This document shows, piece after piece, positions 9,997 through 22,700 of a stretch of 64,000 bases of DNA. Position 1 is the first letter of the stretch. Every line of letters starts with the position of its first letter. The stretch lies in contig JAETXT010000004.1 in NCBI GenBank assembly GCA_019188255.1, positions 4,030,001 to 4,094,000 on the forward strand. The letters are read 5' to 3'. The position numbers and the translations under genes were made by a program. The notes under the pieces were generated by a model. That model did not search any database and was not told the origin of the DNA. It saw only the letters and a program-made list of their open reading frames with translations. The DNA comes from Verticillium longisporum (taxonomy: Eukaryota; Ascomycota; Sordariomycetes; Glomerellales; Plectosphaerellaceae).

Positions 9997-12900
9997 TCAG
10001 GTGAGGGGCTTCTTGTTGATGTAGAGACTGAGCCTTGACCCGGCACCGCAGTAGGCGTTCTTGTCGCCAGGGCACGTCATCTTGCACTCGGCGTTGGTGA
10101 CATTCTTGCCCGGGGTGGCACCCGTGTTGCCGGCAAAATTGAGGGTGTTGCCGCACCAGCACTCGCGGCCATACTCGACGCCGGCGTAGCCATAGTCCCA
10201 GCAGCGCTCGGCGCAGGCCTTGGTGGTCATGTTGACGCCGTCGTTCAAGACCTGCTTGGTGAGGAGGCGGCCCTTGGACGGTTCCGAAACGCAAGCGTAG
10301 TAGGTGAAGTTGCTGTTACCCTGCCAGATGATGGGACCGGTGGGAGTGGCTGTGGGTGTCGAGGTGGTGCTGGTGGTAGTCGGGGCGACAGAGGTGGTGC
10401 TCGTGGTAGTCGGGGCGACAGAGGTAGTGCTGGTCGTGGTTGGAGCAGCACTGGTCGTGCTAGTCGTGGTGGGAGCAATACTGGTCGTGCTGGTGGTAGT
10501 GACAGCAGCAGAAGTGGTGCTCGACGTAGGAGCAACAGAAGTGGTCGACGTCGTCACAGTTGAAGCCGCGGCAGACGTTGTCGCAGTCAGGGTAGAGCTC
10601 GAGGCAGTAGTTCCCGCGGCAGTTGGCGCATCACCGAGCTTGTACAGCTGCAGACGATCGCCGGCACCACAGTAGGTGTTCTTGTCGCCAGGGCACAGGA
10701 ACGAGCAGTCCTTCTGGTTCGTGGCCGGGACACTGCCGTCACGGAGGGAATCACCACAGTAGCACTCACGACCGTACTCAACGCCGAAGAAGGCAGCCGA
10801 GACGCCCTTGCAGAAAGCGGCGCAAGACTCGAGGGTCATGAGGTCATCAGCGTACGACTTCTTGGAGAGGGCGCGGCCGTTCTTCGTCTCGGTGTAGCAG
10901 CCCTGGAAGGACCACTCTGTGTTGACGACCTGGCGGATGGCAGGACCCGTTGAAGTGGGAGTCGCCGAGGTCGTCGTAGTCGTGGTCGGGGGGACCGAAA
11001 CGACGGGGACAGAAGAGCTCGCGAGGGTGGAAGAAGTGGCGAGGGTCGTCGTCGTCGTGGCCGCCGTAGTCGTCGTCAGCGTGCCATCGTCAAGCTGATA
11101 AACGTTGAGACGAGAACCACCACCGCAAAGCTCGGTGGCATTACCGCCACAGGCAATGTTGCAGTCCTTGGCAGGCGCAGCGACGGATCCTCCACGAAGC
11201 TCATTGCCACACCAGCACTCGCCGCCGTATTCGACACCGGCCATCTTCAAGTTGAGACCCTTGCAGGCATCAACGCAGCTGGCGACCGTCTTGGACGTGA
11301 CCTTGCCCTCGGTCGGCAAAGCGCGGCCCTGCGTCGCCTCGGTGTAGCAGCCAATGTGCTTGTAGCCACCAACACCGGGGTTCGCGACGGGGCCTCCGAC
11401 AGGCGGCGTGACGGTGCCACCACCGCTGTCGGGCCTCGTGAGGTTGCCGTCCCACTGGGTTGAGTCGGCAAAGAGCGAGATGTACGTGGCGCCGGCTCCA
11501 TCACCAACGCCGTTACCGCCGCAAATCTGCTGCAGGTCGCCAGAGCAGTCAAAGTTGCAGTGGCCGTCGTCGACCTGGGTGCTTGGGATGAGGTTGCCGG
11601 CCCAGCACTCACGGTGGTACTGGGTGCCGCAGAAGATGGAGCCACGCGCGCCACAGGCGGCAATGCACATGGCGTTCTCGCCGGTGTCGCTGCCGTAGAG
11701 CTGGTCCGATAACTGGCGGGTCGGCGTGTTGTCCTTGAAGCAGCCGACGTAGCGGTACTTGCCCTGGCCGCTGGCGAGCAGAGGTGGCGCCTGTTGGGTG
11801 ACGGCGTTGCAGAAGAAGGGGATGACGTGCTTGCCCGACACAGGGTCGTTGGTGTTCATGGTCCAGGTCGTCGTGCCGTTGTAGGCGTCCTGGTTGTACT
11901 GCGCCTTGGGGACAGTGCATGTCATGACGGCCGTCGCGCTTTCGCCGGGCGCGAGGAGAGTACCCTCGGCGAGGTCGACCTGGTTGGCGGCGCGAACGAT
12001 GCTGTTGGAGCCGACAGGCGGCTTGGACACGGTCAGGGAGAGCTTGACGCCGCCGGCGGCAGCAGTGTTGGTGACGCGGAAGAGCAGGGAGCGGTATGTG
12101 TTCTGCGTCACGTCGCCAAACGTGAAGGGCGTATTGTCGTCGACGTAGTCAACCCAGCCCGAGCCGTCGGGCTTCTGGAACTGAAGCAGGGCCACAGGAG
12201 CCGCGCCTGCGCTGCCGGCGATGGAAAAGGTGCGCTCGCCACCGTTGGTCACAATCTTGACCCAGCCGGCAAAATCACCCGCCTTGGTCGTGTCGAAGAG
12301 GACAGTTAGAACTGCGTTGCCGTTGGCGGGGATCGAAGTGGGCACGCCCTGTACCGAAAAGGCCGAAACCTTGACATCTCCAGCGTCTGTGAACGGCGTA
12401 AAGGGACCGCTGGCGCCGGCCGTCGAGATTTGCACCGACGTGATGGTGAGCTCGGCGTTACCCTGGTTGCTCAATATGACGCTCTCCGAGAGGTCGTTAG
12501 GGTTGGGGCCGGCGACAGAGGTCGGGAAGACGATGCGGTTCGGTGACACGGCAAGCAGAGCGTCGGCGCTGGATCCAGTACCGCTGAGGCCAACAGTCGA
12601 CGTGGTCCTGTAGCCAGCGACCGAGTTGGTCGTGTTGAACTTGATGTCATCAGCGAGCGTGCCGACGCTGCCAGGGGTGAATGTGGCCTTGACCGTGAAC
12701 TGCTGGCCGACGGCAAGCTGCAACGGCATATTAGGCGTGCCAGAAACGGCGTAGTCCTGGGACTTGTCGAGTTCGACGCCTGTGAGGCTGACACCGATAA
12801 CAGCCTTGCAGGTAATCGTCTTCTCGTCCGACTTGGCGTTGATGTTGACAGAGCCAAAGGTGGCCGGCGCCGGCGAGCAGTCGAGCGGCGACTTGGTGGG

Positions 12901-14589
12901 CGCGCCAAAGGCATAGAGGTAGCCCTGGTTCGTGCCGACAAAGAGGGTGCCATCGCCGAAAACGGCACGGGTGAACTTCATAATACCGGGCACGTTGAAT
13001 GACTTGCGCAGCACCATGGCGCCATCCTTGGGAATAGCATCGTAAATACGGATTGTCGACAGAGGCGAGGACCCAGCAACAGTCTGGACATCGGTGACCC
13101 AGACGAGACCGGTTCCTGGCTGGCCGTCAAGCGAGGTGACGGTGCCGTGGCTGACACCGAGGACATAACCATTTGTCTGAGGCGAGTCGGCGACCTTGGC
13201 GAAGCTCGGCTTGCCGTTGATGCAGGAGAACTTGAAGACATGCGACTGGAACTGGATGACGTTGATGTAGATGTAGCCGCCCTCGAGCGGGTAGACACCA
13301 GCGCCGGCGTAGACCGAGTTTTCGTTCTGGTACGTCTGCAGCACAGCATCCGACTTGCTGTCGGCGCCGTTGCGATAGCCGCCAAGGTTGTCGAGGTCAA
13401 GCCAATACGTCTTGCCGCTCTTACCCGTGACGACGCCCATGCGCTTGACGTTGCCGCAGGAGAACTCGCTCGGGAGAATCTCGAGGGGGCTGGTGCCGAG
13501 ATCTTTGTCGGCGCCGTCGAGCTCCTGCTTCTCATAGGGCATGAAAAAGTCGGCAACGTCGAGGCGGCCATCGGCGCCGATGGTCATGTGCACGGCGGCC
13601 TCCTCGAGGGCCGTCGGAGGGTTGAAGCCCTTGACGGGAATCGTCGCCAGTTGCGAAGCGTAGCCGTTGCCAGTCGCGAAGAAGATGGATCCGGCATTGT
13701 CCGAGGCGATACCGCCGCCCGACATCCAGATACTGGCGCCCTGATTGTTGGCGGGAACATCAGGGCCCTGGGTAGCAAACTGCTCAACGAGCTTGCCCGA
13801 TGTCTTGTCGAAACCGATGACCCAGCCAGTAAAGTCATACTGCACGCAGTGAGAACCGAAACCGACGTAAATGTACTGGCCGACATGCAGCAGGGCAGGT
13901 CTCTGATTCGAGATGCCGGCGTTGAAGATGCGCTGCGGGCTGTTGCGGGCAACAATGCCCTCAAGACCGATGGGGAAGTTGGGCCTCTCCGTGAGGTCGT
14001 TGGCGTCGAGTGCGTGAATGAAATAGCGTCCAGCCGGCTTGCCCTGGGCGACGTTGGGCTGACTCTGGTCAACATACGTCTTACTCGTAAGGTAGAGAGT
14101 GTCGGTAGCCGGGTCGATAACGCCTGTTGAGATGATGCCGACGTGGGGGTTGATATCGAGGCAGTTGTCGAGGTCGGCCGTCAGGAAGGGGAGACCGAGG
14201 TTGCGCGAGGCCACGATCTCGCCCGTTTTGGCGTTGATCTTGTAAACATTGTTCTGTGTCGTCGAGTAGTAGACGTACTGCGTGGTGCCCGTCGACGGTG
14301 TGTACACGAGCGGCTGCGAGAAGGCCTTCTCCTTGTCACCGCCATAGTTGCCCGGCAGCGTCGTGCGCCAGATCTGGTCAAACTGCGAGCTGCCAACGAC
14401 GGCGGGGTCCATGTTGTGGTTGCTTCTTAGGTCAGTCTTGTTCGAGATGACAGCTCTGCCATCATGGCCCAATACTCACGTCTGGTACCCCGACCTCGAG
14501 TTGTCGCCGCCCCAGGTGATCGTGTCGGTGCTACCGAGGCCGTTGGCCAGGCCAACGACCGCCGACAGGAGGAGAACTGCCAGCCTCAT
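9997..14589 (-). CDS. Secreted beta-propeller / Ig-like / four-WSC-domain protein
   Basis: Two exons: 14589-14480 and 14425-9997, giving 1512 aa. A signal peptide (residues 1 to about 18, MRLAVLLLSAVVGLANG) is followed by a PQQ-like beta-propeller (about 30-543, with repeated YVYYSTTQNNVYKINAKTGE-type blades). Choice-of-anchor-D/HYDIN-like beta-sandwich modules follow (about 545-925). Four WSC domains (PF01822) lie at about 927-1020, 1057-1147, 1210-1300 and 1408-1505, each with the CxG...EC(W/Y)CG...C...CGG/CGAG cysteine pattern. Ser/Thr-rich linkers separate WSC2, WSC3 and WSC4 and are probable O-mannosylation sites. The fourth WSC has Ala where the others have the GC glycine. There is no C-terminal hydrophobic segment, so it should be secreted and bind wall or extracellular glycans. 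The propeller has no visible catalytic signature, so enzymatic activity is unproven. The acceptor is a tandem AAGAAG, allowing one residue more or less. Confidence 0.9.
10360..10560 (-). repeat. 30-bp tandem repeat coding a Thr/Ser-rich linker
   Basis: Inside the WSC-protein gene a degenerate 30-bp unit repeats about six times and encodes TTTSTTS(V/A/I)AP decapeptides between WSC3 and WSC4. Such coding minisatellites often vary in copy number between strains. Here the units differ by third-base changes, so the array is not brand new. Confidence 0.8.
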
Positions 14590-17500
14590 GGTGGGCAGTT
14601 TTCTTTGCAATGGCACGACGGGATGTGTGAACGAGTGACAAGCCCTGCCAGAGCAAAATGAAGAGAGACGGCAAACAAAAAAACGAGGGTGAGTGTCAAT
14701 AAATGACGAAAGCGAGTGACGATGAGGGGCGAATACTGCGACCAGAATTAGAAGAAGAAGATCCCCTCCCACTGCCTCGCCCCAGACGCAGATCTACGGC
14801 GACACCATCTTATTAGGCTGTGCTGCGTTGTACCTGGACGCCGGGACCGCAGCACGTCTGACCACGAACCGACATGAGGGACCACCCCTGTTCCACGAGA
14901 TGACCCCTGGATGGTGTGGGTGTGCCTCGTCCGATGTGGGAGACGGCAGGCGGCGGGTGGATTACGGGTACAAGTGTCTGTGCCTCGACACGAATACAAC
15001 AGCGGCCCACGCTGGGTGCTCTGCCCTCGAAAGAGCTTTCCAAGGCTCAGGAAAGGCTCCAAGCAGGCAAAGGCTTCAAGCTGTTGACCGCGTGGATGAT
15101 CTCAATGCCCACAGACACGATCATCATCATCGCAACCATGCCCCCCTGACGCCCACATGGACTCGGTGGTTTGCTAGCGTCGTCCACCCCTCTCACAGCA
15201 CCGACTATATCCGGAAGGTTGTTCGTGTTCCTGGCCGCTGTGGCCGCTGGTCTGGCGCTGAATGTGGGAGAAGGACGGCCCAGCAATCACTAATTCGTTG
15301 GCGCTAGAGCTTCCTCTTTGATGCTGAGCATGGGAGAGAAGCCCAGGGGAAAAGATGGGGCCAGATGAGCGAACCGGGGCTAAATGGGTTGAGCTGCATC
15401 GTCCAGCTCATCTTGGCAGTTGAGTCCAGTCCTTATTAGGACACATGTGTGGCCGGCTCGTCCTGGTGTCTCGCTCCAGGTCCAACAAGCCGATTGTCTC
15501 GATCCCATGCCCTACCCCTGCTCGCCACGCAGGCTCGATACCATCTCTGGTTCGGCACAGGCGAAGCCGACCGCTGGGCGGTTGCTCGCTGCTCGCTTCC
15601 ATGGCGGGGAAAACGTGGCCGCCATCAAGGGAGATGCGATGAAAAGACCAATAAGGAGACCGGCGAGAAAAGCCATTCATTGCGCCACCTGTGCAAATGC
15701 TGAAGAATCACGACAACAACCATCGCCGATCAGGAGAGGAACCTGCATCACCACAACACAACAAAAAGGCCGAACCAGTCCGTCTCCACCCTCGGTAAAG
15801 CACCGACTGCGGGCGTGACCAGCTGATCGGGTCCCATTGCCTTCTTAGCTGCTTGGCTGCTCGCCTTGAGTTCACCAAGCAGCACCTGGTGCCAGGATGC
15901 CACCCTTGTCGAACATCAACAGCCCCAGGCTGGGCCCCGATCAATGTCTCGGCGAGCCCTTGAACTAAGCATCCGTCTCCCGTAGAGCCAAGCTGAAGAT
16001 GCAGCACACAGCCCATGAGGCTATTGGCATGCAGAGCCAGACTCATCAGCGTACTCGAAAGACAAAATACACACCTGGTGACGGTGCATGACCAGTAGGC
16101 CGACCGTTGCGTCTTCTTCCGCCAATACCGCCGCGGGCGCGTTTCGGAAGCTCCAATAGTGTCAAATCCCACATCGGCGCCGTTGGCCTCCCACCGAGTG
16201 GCGTCCCTCGGGCTCCTCCATCTGCCCAGAGTTCTTTACTTGTATCTGAACTAGCGCCCAGTTACTGGACAGCACAAAGAAAGACAGGCTCCACGGTCGC
16301 CATCTTATCTTCGTTAACGAGCCCCTCCCCTCTCGCGGGCGGGAGTCGGCATGCCGCTACACGTGCTGCCCTACCAGCTGGTCCCGCTCAACGGGTCCCC
16401 TTTCCATCCGTCAGCCCCTAAAAGACGATACGAGACCTGCTAATGAATTGGCCTTTGTCTCTGGAAAGCACAGGAGCGAACGAGTCCATCCATAGGGCCT
16501 GGCGGTTCGGTAGGACGGAGTCCTCGCTGTTACAGAGGAGCGTGCGTCCTTTGTTTGTTTAGCAGGCTTTTTCTTCTTGAGCGGCCAAGTGGAAGACTGG
16601 CGGCCTTCCCCTCTCTAAGCCAATCGACACTTGACTCCTCGTGGATTAGGCAGGTCAGTCGGTGGCCCACCCCCTGAGTCTGAGTGGCTTTTTCAACGGC
16701 GCTGGCGTTGGCGCCGTTTACGCCTTGTGCGCCCTCGCCCAGGGCCTCTGTCGTCCTAACCACGACTTGTGCACCCAACGTGGCCTTCCGCTGGTGGAAA
16801 TTTGCCTTGGATGATGCGAGCTTCCTCATTGCTACAACTACGGCGGCAGGTCCGCGCAGGTTATCCTGTGCCAAGACACACTGGACGGGGGGCCCGCCTG
16901 TGGTCGAGTCATGAAGTCTGCCCACCGACTGAACGCTGTCGTCCTTCTTGCCGCAGACCGTCGCATCGAGCGAGAGTATGGTGAATTCGAAAGGACGGGC
17001 GCCCTGGGTCTCATCCTCAGTGCAACATAACACTGATGAGGGCTGGCTCAATGCCACCAGGGATGTGTCCAACCCCAGATTTGAGGATGAGACCAAAGAC
17101 CAGGGTAAGCGAGGCTATTCCCGAACCGCATTCCAGCTCCTGCGAGAGGGTAGACATCCACAGCCAGGCCAGCATCGATGCACGCTCTGGAGGTCAAGAA
17201 TCAGTCGCTATCTACCAAGCCCCTCTTGGTCATGCTCCATAATCCGATCGCGTCTCCTCTGCCGTCTTGAATTACCCGTTCCGAAACTTGACCCGCCTTG
17301 AAGCTGTCGGTGGTCTGCCCCAAGGATTGTGTATCCGCCTTTGGTGCCGTCATGCATGCTGTCTTTATCATCACACCCATTGAGCAGTCACAGTTCGTTT
17401 CGTCCACAGCGAACAACCTTTCCCTGGATATTTCTACATTGGGCCAGTCCAGAAAGGATATATTCCGGTTATTCGGGCGACTGTGGAGAGTCGAGGAGAT

Positions 17501-17705
17501 ATGAGTCGCCAGGTTGCTCAAACCTTCGCACATCGTGCGACATTCTGGACAAAGACGATGAGCTACACCACAATACACATACGCGATGGCTCTTGTGCAA
17601 GCCTGATACATCAGAACTTGAATTTTGGCTACTTCTGAGTGGTCGACAGCCCATTGCTTTCTCAGACGGGATGTATCTTGAAGGGCCGAAACATAACAGA
17701 GCTGT
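14590..17705. other. Long intergenic region, no gene supported
   Basis: About 3.1 kb between two genes transcribed from the minus strand. The first 170 bp before the WSC-protein ATG are C/T-rich on the coding strand, like a fungal leader. Open frames of 130-190 codons at 14828-15307, 15420-15818 and 16530-17096 show no domain, no consistent codon bias and no good start context. It may hold regulatory DNA or a non-coding transcript that I cannot see. Confidence 0.5.
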
Positions 17706-18656
17706 CTAGAGCCTCTTCAACGCATTGATTCGACTTTCGAGGGCCTTTTTCGTGACATTTAACCCAAATGCCAGATCAAAGCCATGGGGAAGACCAGGCC
17801 AAACGCGCAGCTCAACTTCCACCCCGGCCTCGGCCAGTCTCGACGCATAAGTGAGGTTCTCCCTTAGGAACAGGTCCAGGCTTCCTACCTCGACGTAGGT
17901 TCGCGGCATCCCACCCAAATCTTGTTGTCGCGCAGGCACGCTATGCCCGGACACCACTCCATCTTCCAGATAGGCCTTCCAAGAGCTAGTGTTGAAGAAG
18001 GGCTTGTAGCTCAAAAAAGGCCACAATGGGTCATCCTCTGGTAGCGTTGTACGGTCATCCAACATGGGGTACACTAGGAGCTGCATCGCAACCCGTGGTT
18101 CCAGGCCCCTATCGTGCGCCAGCATTGCGCAACCCGTTGCGACAAGGCCGCCGGCTGAATCTCCCATGAGACAGATGCGTGCGGCGTCAATGTTGTACTC
18201 TGCGGCGTGATCGACTAAGAACTTGAGGGCCGCGTACGCATCTTCTATGGCCGCGGGAGCAGGGTGCTCGGGCGCGAGGCGATAGTCGACAGAAAAGAAT
18301 GTGACGCCCGAGTGTGAGACGTAATGCGCAATGAGGGGCTTCAAGATGTTCGTGCAACCACATATCATGCCTCCACCATGAAAGTAGAGCACGGCAGGTT
18401 GAGGGCTCGAGGCAGATGCGGTCTTGTCGCTTGAAATTTTGTACATTTTGATATCGGCACCGTCGTAAGTAGGGATATCATCACTAGTAAACTTAATGTC
18501 TTCTGCCATTGGCATGGCAGCGAAGCTCGACCCGTAAAGATTCTCAAAGAAGGTCCGGACTTCGCCTATAGTTTCCAGAGGAGGCCGCGGTCCGGCGGAC
18601 ATCGAGTCCAGCATTAGTTTGTATTCCGCATCGTACCGAAGATTTGTAGCATGCAT
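17706..18656 (-). CDS. Alpha/beta hydrolase, HSL-type esterase/lipase
   Basis: A single-exon gene of 316 aa for an esterase of the hormone-sensitive-lipase family (abhydrolase_3, PF07859). The oxyanion-hole motif HGGG is at residues 93-96. The nucleophile is Ser167 in GDSAGG, the acid is Asp261 in EVGSLDLFLREN, and the base is His291 in GLPHGFD. DYRLAPEHPAPA after the HGGG strand is also typical. There is no signal peptide, so it is probably cytosolic. Short-chain acyl esters are the usual substrates of the family; the natural one is unknown. It stands alone between two long intergenic regions. Confidence 0.92.
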   Translation of the reverse strand: MHATNLRYDAEYKLMLDSMSAGPRPPLETIGEVRTFFENLYGSSFAAMPMAEDIKFTSDDIPTYDGADIKMYKISSDKTASASSPQPAVLYFHGGGMICGCTNILKPLIAHYVSHSGVTFFSVDYRLAPEHPAPAAIEDAYAALKFLVDHAAEYNIDAARICLMGDSAGGLVATGCAMLAHDRGLEPRVAMQLLVYPMLDDRTTLPEDDPLWPFLSYKPFFNTSSWKAYLEDGVVSGHSVPARQQDLGGMPRTYVEVGSLDLFLRENLTYASRLAEAGVEVELRVWPGLPHGFDLAFGLNVTKKALESRINALKRL

Positions 18657-19774
18657 GACTGCGAAGGCGGTGAGAATAGTGTTCGGTAGATGGTGCTACT
18701 AGGAGTGAAGAGAATGCAGTTGACTGATATTCGTCTGTTGTTGATCTCCAAGTCCTCTTCCACAACGATGCTTTGTTCTCATTTATCAACAATCATCAAG
18801 CTTCCCGAACTCGCATTGTTCAATCCGGCGTGGCTCAGGAATTTCACGGATACAATTTGTCACATAAGTTATTAAAGCCCATCCTTCATCAACGGCCTGA
18901 CTCATGGGAGACCCTTTTACACCATGCCGACGCGATTTAAGACAACGAGCCAGGGCGTTGTTGAGGACGAAGAAAAGTGCGAAAGTCGCGTAGAACAATC
19001 GTAAGATGTGGTGGCATTTTGCATTGTCCGGATCGTCCGAAGGCTTGGCCATTTGGCGCCCTTTCCCTTTCCGTCCACCAGCACCAAATTGATGACCAGA
19101 TTAAAGTCATTCTCCCAAAAGCTCAGGCTGGTGCTAATCAGCTTATCTCTTTGAGTAGGCTTTGGGGAAACGGCTTGTGCTCTGCAAGTTCTGACCAGAG
19201 GAGGTCCCTGATACCCGCCATAGCGGTGCATTTCGAGTCACGTCATACTCGAGGGTGCCAGGCAGATGTGCGAAGCTCTTAATGCAGAAAGACAGTCACG
19301 GCAGTAGGCCACCATGATGTACAGTCTACTTCGTCTGGATTCTAGCGGGGAAAGGAGTAGGCATCAGTGCCAGGGCGAGGAGGATAATCATTCACGACCG
19401 ATATAGGATGCTTTCTTGACGCAGAGGCAGCGAGTTTTGCTCAAGCCAGATTGGTTTGGCCCTTATCAATAGTCATCTAATAAGTTGATGTCATTATGAA
19501 GATAATCCATGCCTTCGTCATCTTATATTCACCTCCGTACCTCAATAATTGAACCAGTGGCAAACCATGATAGATCCCCAGCTCGCACTGCCACACTTAC
19601 CGGTCTGTGTAGGACTGCCGAACGATCCTGTCAAGTTCTCGCACGTGGCATCTTTATACTTGCTACATGTCAACGTACGCTTCGAGTAAGTGCAGGTATC
19701 TTGAACCATGTCAACGTGAGCGGGTCCTTTTCCCATGTGCAGATGTCTGGGTTATTGATGCTCAGGGTTTTAGA
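18657..19774. other. Intergenic region
   Basis: About 1.1 kb holding the esterase promoter and the 3' flank of the GH71 gene. No ORF with recognisable content, no repeats. Confidence 0.5.
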
Positions 19775-22700
19775 CTATAAGCTGTAACCACGGTATTGGC
19801 CCTTGCCCCCGACTTCCCAGTACACCATTAAGAAGACGCCACCGTAGCCTTCGCGACCGCTTGCTGGTATGGTCTTTGGTTCTGGTTCCGGTTCCGGGGT
19901 TGGTGTGGGATCACCGCCACCGCCGTCGCCGTCTTCATCGTCAGTGCCCGACTCATAGTCGATGGGGATCGTGTTCAGGGCCGGATCGAGATATGTGCCG
20001 GTTGCCGCCAAGAATCCGCCCCAGCCATCTTCTCCGGGCGCGAACACGGCCTGGTTATCGTCCGTCCACCATGGCTGGTAGGCGCTCTGGGTTGGACAGC
20101 CGCTTGTAGTGCGGGTTGTGGTCGTTGTGGCCACAGCATTACAGGCTGTTCTCTCGGTGCAGCGCGTCGTGTAACAATCAGTTGTGAAGGTACGGGCACC
20201 GGCACTCGGTAATGTGACGGAGCAGCTCGCCGTGCAGGCGCTCGCCGTCTTGGGCTTTTGGCACTCGGCATCAGGCTCACAGCCACCGCCGACGCAGACA
20301 GCCGCAGGACAAGCTGGGCCCACGCAGCCGCCGCCCGTAATGTCAATGCCGCCGCAGCCAAAAGGGCTCAAGCAGGTACCGCAATCAAAGACGCAGCCAC
20401 CGCAGCCCAGAAGGCCGCAACTGTTACACATGGCGATGCATCCCACTCCGCAGCCGCTGCCTGCACAGATGGGCGCAGGAGGACCAGCGCTCGAGTGACG
20501 CACCTTGGAGTGCAAATCCTTGTCACTAATAGGGGGCCATATCGTGGAGCCTGTGGGCGTCGAGGTAACGACAAGGGTCATGGCAGTCTCATCGACCCCA
20601 GGCGGAGGCCCGATGGTGATAGTTTGGGAGGGGAAAATTGACGGTGTGATGGTGTAGTCAATGCCGTTGACACTAGTGGCGGTAATGTTGATGTTGTAGA
20701 CGGGGATGAGAGTTGTCGTGATAGGCGGGTAGGTGATGACCAAGACAGTCACCGTTGATGTTGACCTAACCCAGCTCTGGGTGATTGTTGTCGTATGAGG
20801 AGGGAACGAGATGGTTGTCGGCGTAGAGAGGGTCAGGGGCGGGAGTCCGATCACGCATGGCGGGATACACGAGGCGATCGGCGTCGGATCGTTCCAAATC
20901 TTGGGATCGATCAACACAAGTCCCCCCGCCTTATTCTCGACACAGGGATCGGGACAGTAGCCTCTTGAGCAGGTAAACTGGCAGAGGCCAAAGTCATTGA
21001 GCTTGGGGTCGCCCGACCTGCCGCCAACGTTGTCTGTGGTGGCGGGCGGCTGGTTCAGGGCTCCTTGCTTGTCACAGGTGCAGATACCTATGGGGCAAAA
21101 GCCAAAGTTGCAGGCGTAGTCGCAGAGGCCCTCCCAGCCTGGAGGGCCGACGCCATGTATGCATGCTGGAGGCGAGAAGGGTGAGACTGTGGGAATCGTC
21201 GAAGGCGATTCGAAGGTCGCGCATGCAGTTTCTGGGCAGTATCCGAAGCGACAGGCAAAAGCGCACAAGCCTGAGTAGTTGGCATCACCTCCAGGTGCGG
21301 GGTATCCCAAGACATTCTTGGACTCGGGATACTTGCGCTGCTCGCCCATCTTGGTGCAGTAACAGGCGCCCAGCGGACAGTACCCGAGCTCGCAGGTGAA
21401 CTGACACAGGCCAGCGAAGCCACCTAGACCATTTCCCTCAACACAGGCTCGGTCATCCATGGAAAGAGGTGTCTTCGACAGTCCACTTGGGCCCTTGGCA
21501 TAACCTACCCAGGCATTCCAGTTCGCCAGGCCCCCTGTTTCACACTGATTCGTGATGGCAATGCCCGAGCCGGAAGCAATCGCAGCTCCATTTCTCGTGA
21601 TACTTATGCTGACTTGTCCAATGCCGTTGAATGGGACACTGCCATGATAGAGACCAATACCGCCTTCCGGCTGATCGGACCAATTTCCGACCTGGCTGGC
21701 ACCTCCGATGCTCACCGTCACATCAGCTCGTGATGTCAGAATGGCCGTGTAAAACACTCGGTCTTGCACTACTTTGAGAGGCGAGAATTCCACCTGAAGC
21801 TGAGACGCAGTGTTGCCTGATGTCTGACCTGTGCCGCATGCTGCGATGGGCTGTTTGCGGTACCAGAACGTGACACCCTCTTCTGTAATGGTGGTCGTAT
21901 TTTTGACGTACATGTCGATCGAAAGAGGAAGTGTCTTACGCCAAGCGTCGTGAGGCAACCCAGAGACAAAGTCAAAGGGTGCCCTGCCTCTATTGAGCGC
22001 ACCCAAAGCCTTGTCAACGATGGGCCCAACGTGGTGACATTCACCAAAATCATTCCACGAGATGATCTGGATCCATTCAGGCTGGACGTAAAGGACTTGC
22101 TGCCATCGGTCGAACCAGAGATCATCGCCCCGCCAGAGCCAAGTTTTGTCGAAGCCGGGTAGATTGGTATAGAACCATGGCGACACGGGCATCATGTAGG
22201 GCTTGCCGTTGAGATATTGAGCGTACGAGGCATCAACATAGGTATCCATGTCTCTGTCACCCCAGGGCCAGGCGGCCCAACTGAAGAGGCCATCGGCTAC
22301 GCCATCAGCTGCCTCCATGGCCGCCTTTGCGCCAAGTGATGACCAGTCTGGGACGAAGAAGCAGCTCGTGCGAGATTTGATTTCAGTCCAGTCACTGGCC
22401 TACTTGGGTCCCTCGAAGGTCGATACAATTGCTTTGCCTTTGTACTTGTAATGGCTGCCATGAGAGCCATACTGCTCCAGAATCCGAATCACATCGTCCT
22501 TTGGCCATGGTCAGTTACCAGCATAATCAAAAGAGAAAAAGAGCTGAAAGGAAGTTGCGCTTGCGGCGCTGAATGCATCTTTGAGCTGAGGCGCCTCGCC
22601 TTGGTTGTACGCCATGTTGAGTGCGAAGGCATCGATGTGAGCCTCCTGGGCCAACCTGATCTCATTGGCCCAGTCAGACTCGGTATAATCGACAGCATTG

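Noticed and set aside
13147..14130. 327-codon plus-strand frame inside the WSC-protein gene
   Set aside because: Antisense of a clear propeller coding region; composition is that of a shadow frame.
22472..22518. A 47-nt intron that would remove the first GH71 stop
   Set aside because: It deletes conserved catalytic-domain residues and shifts the frame.
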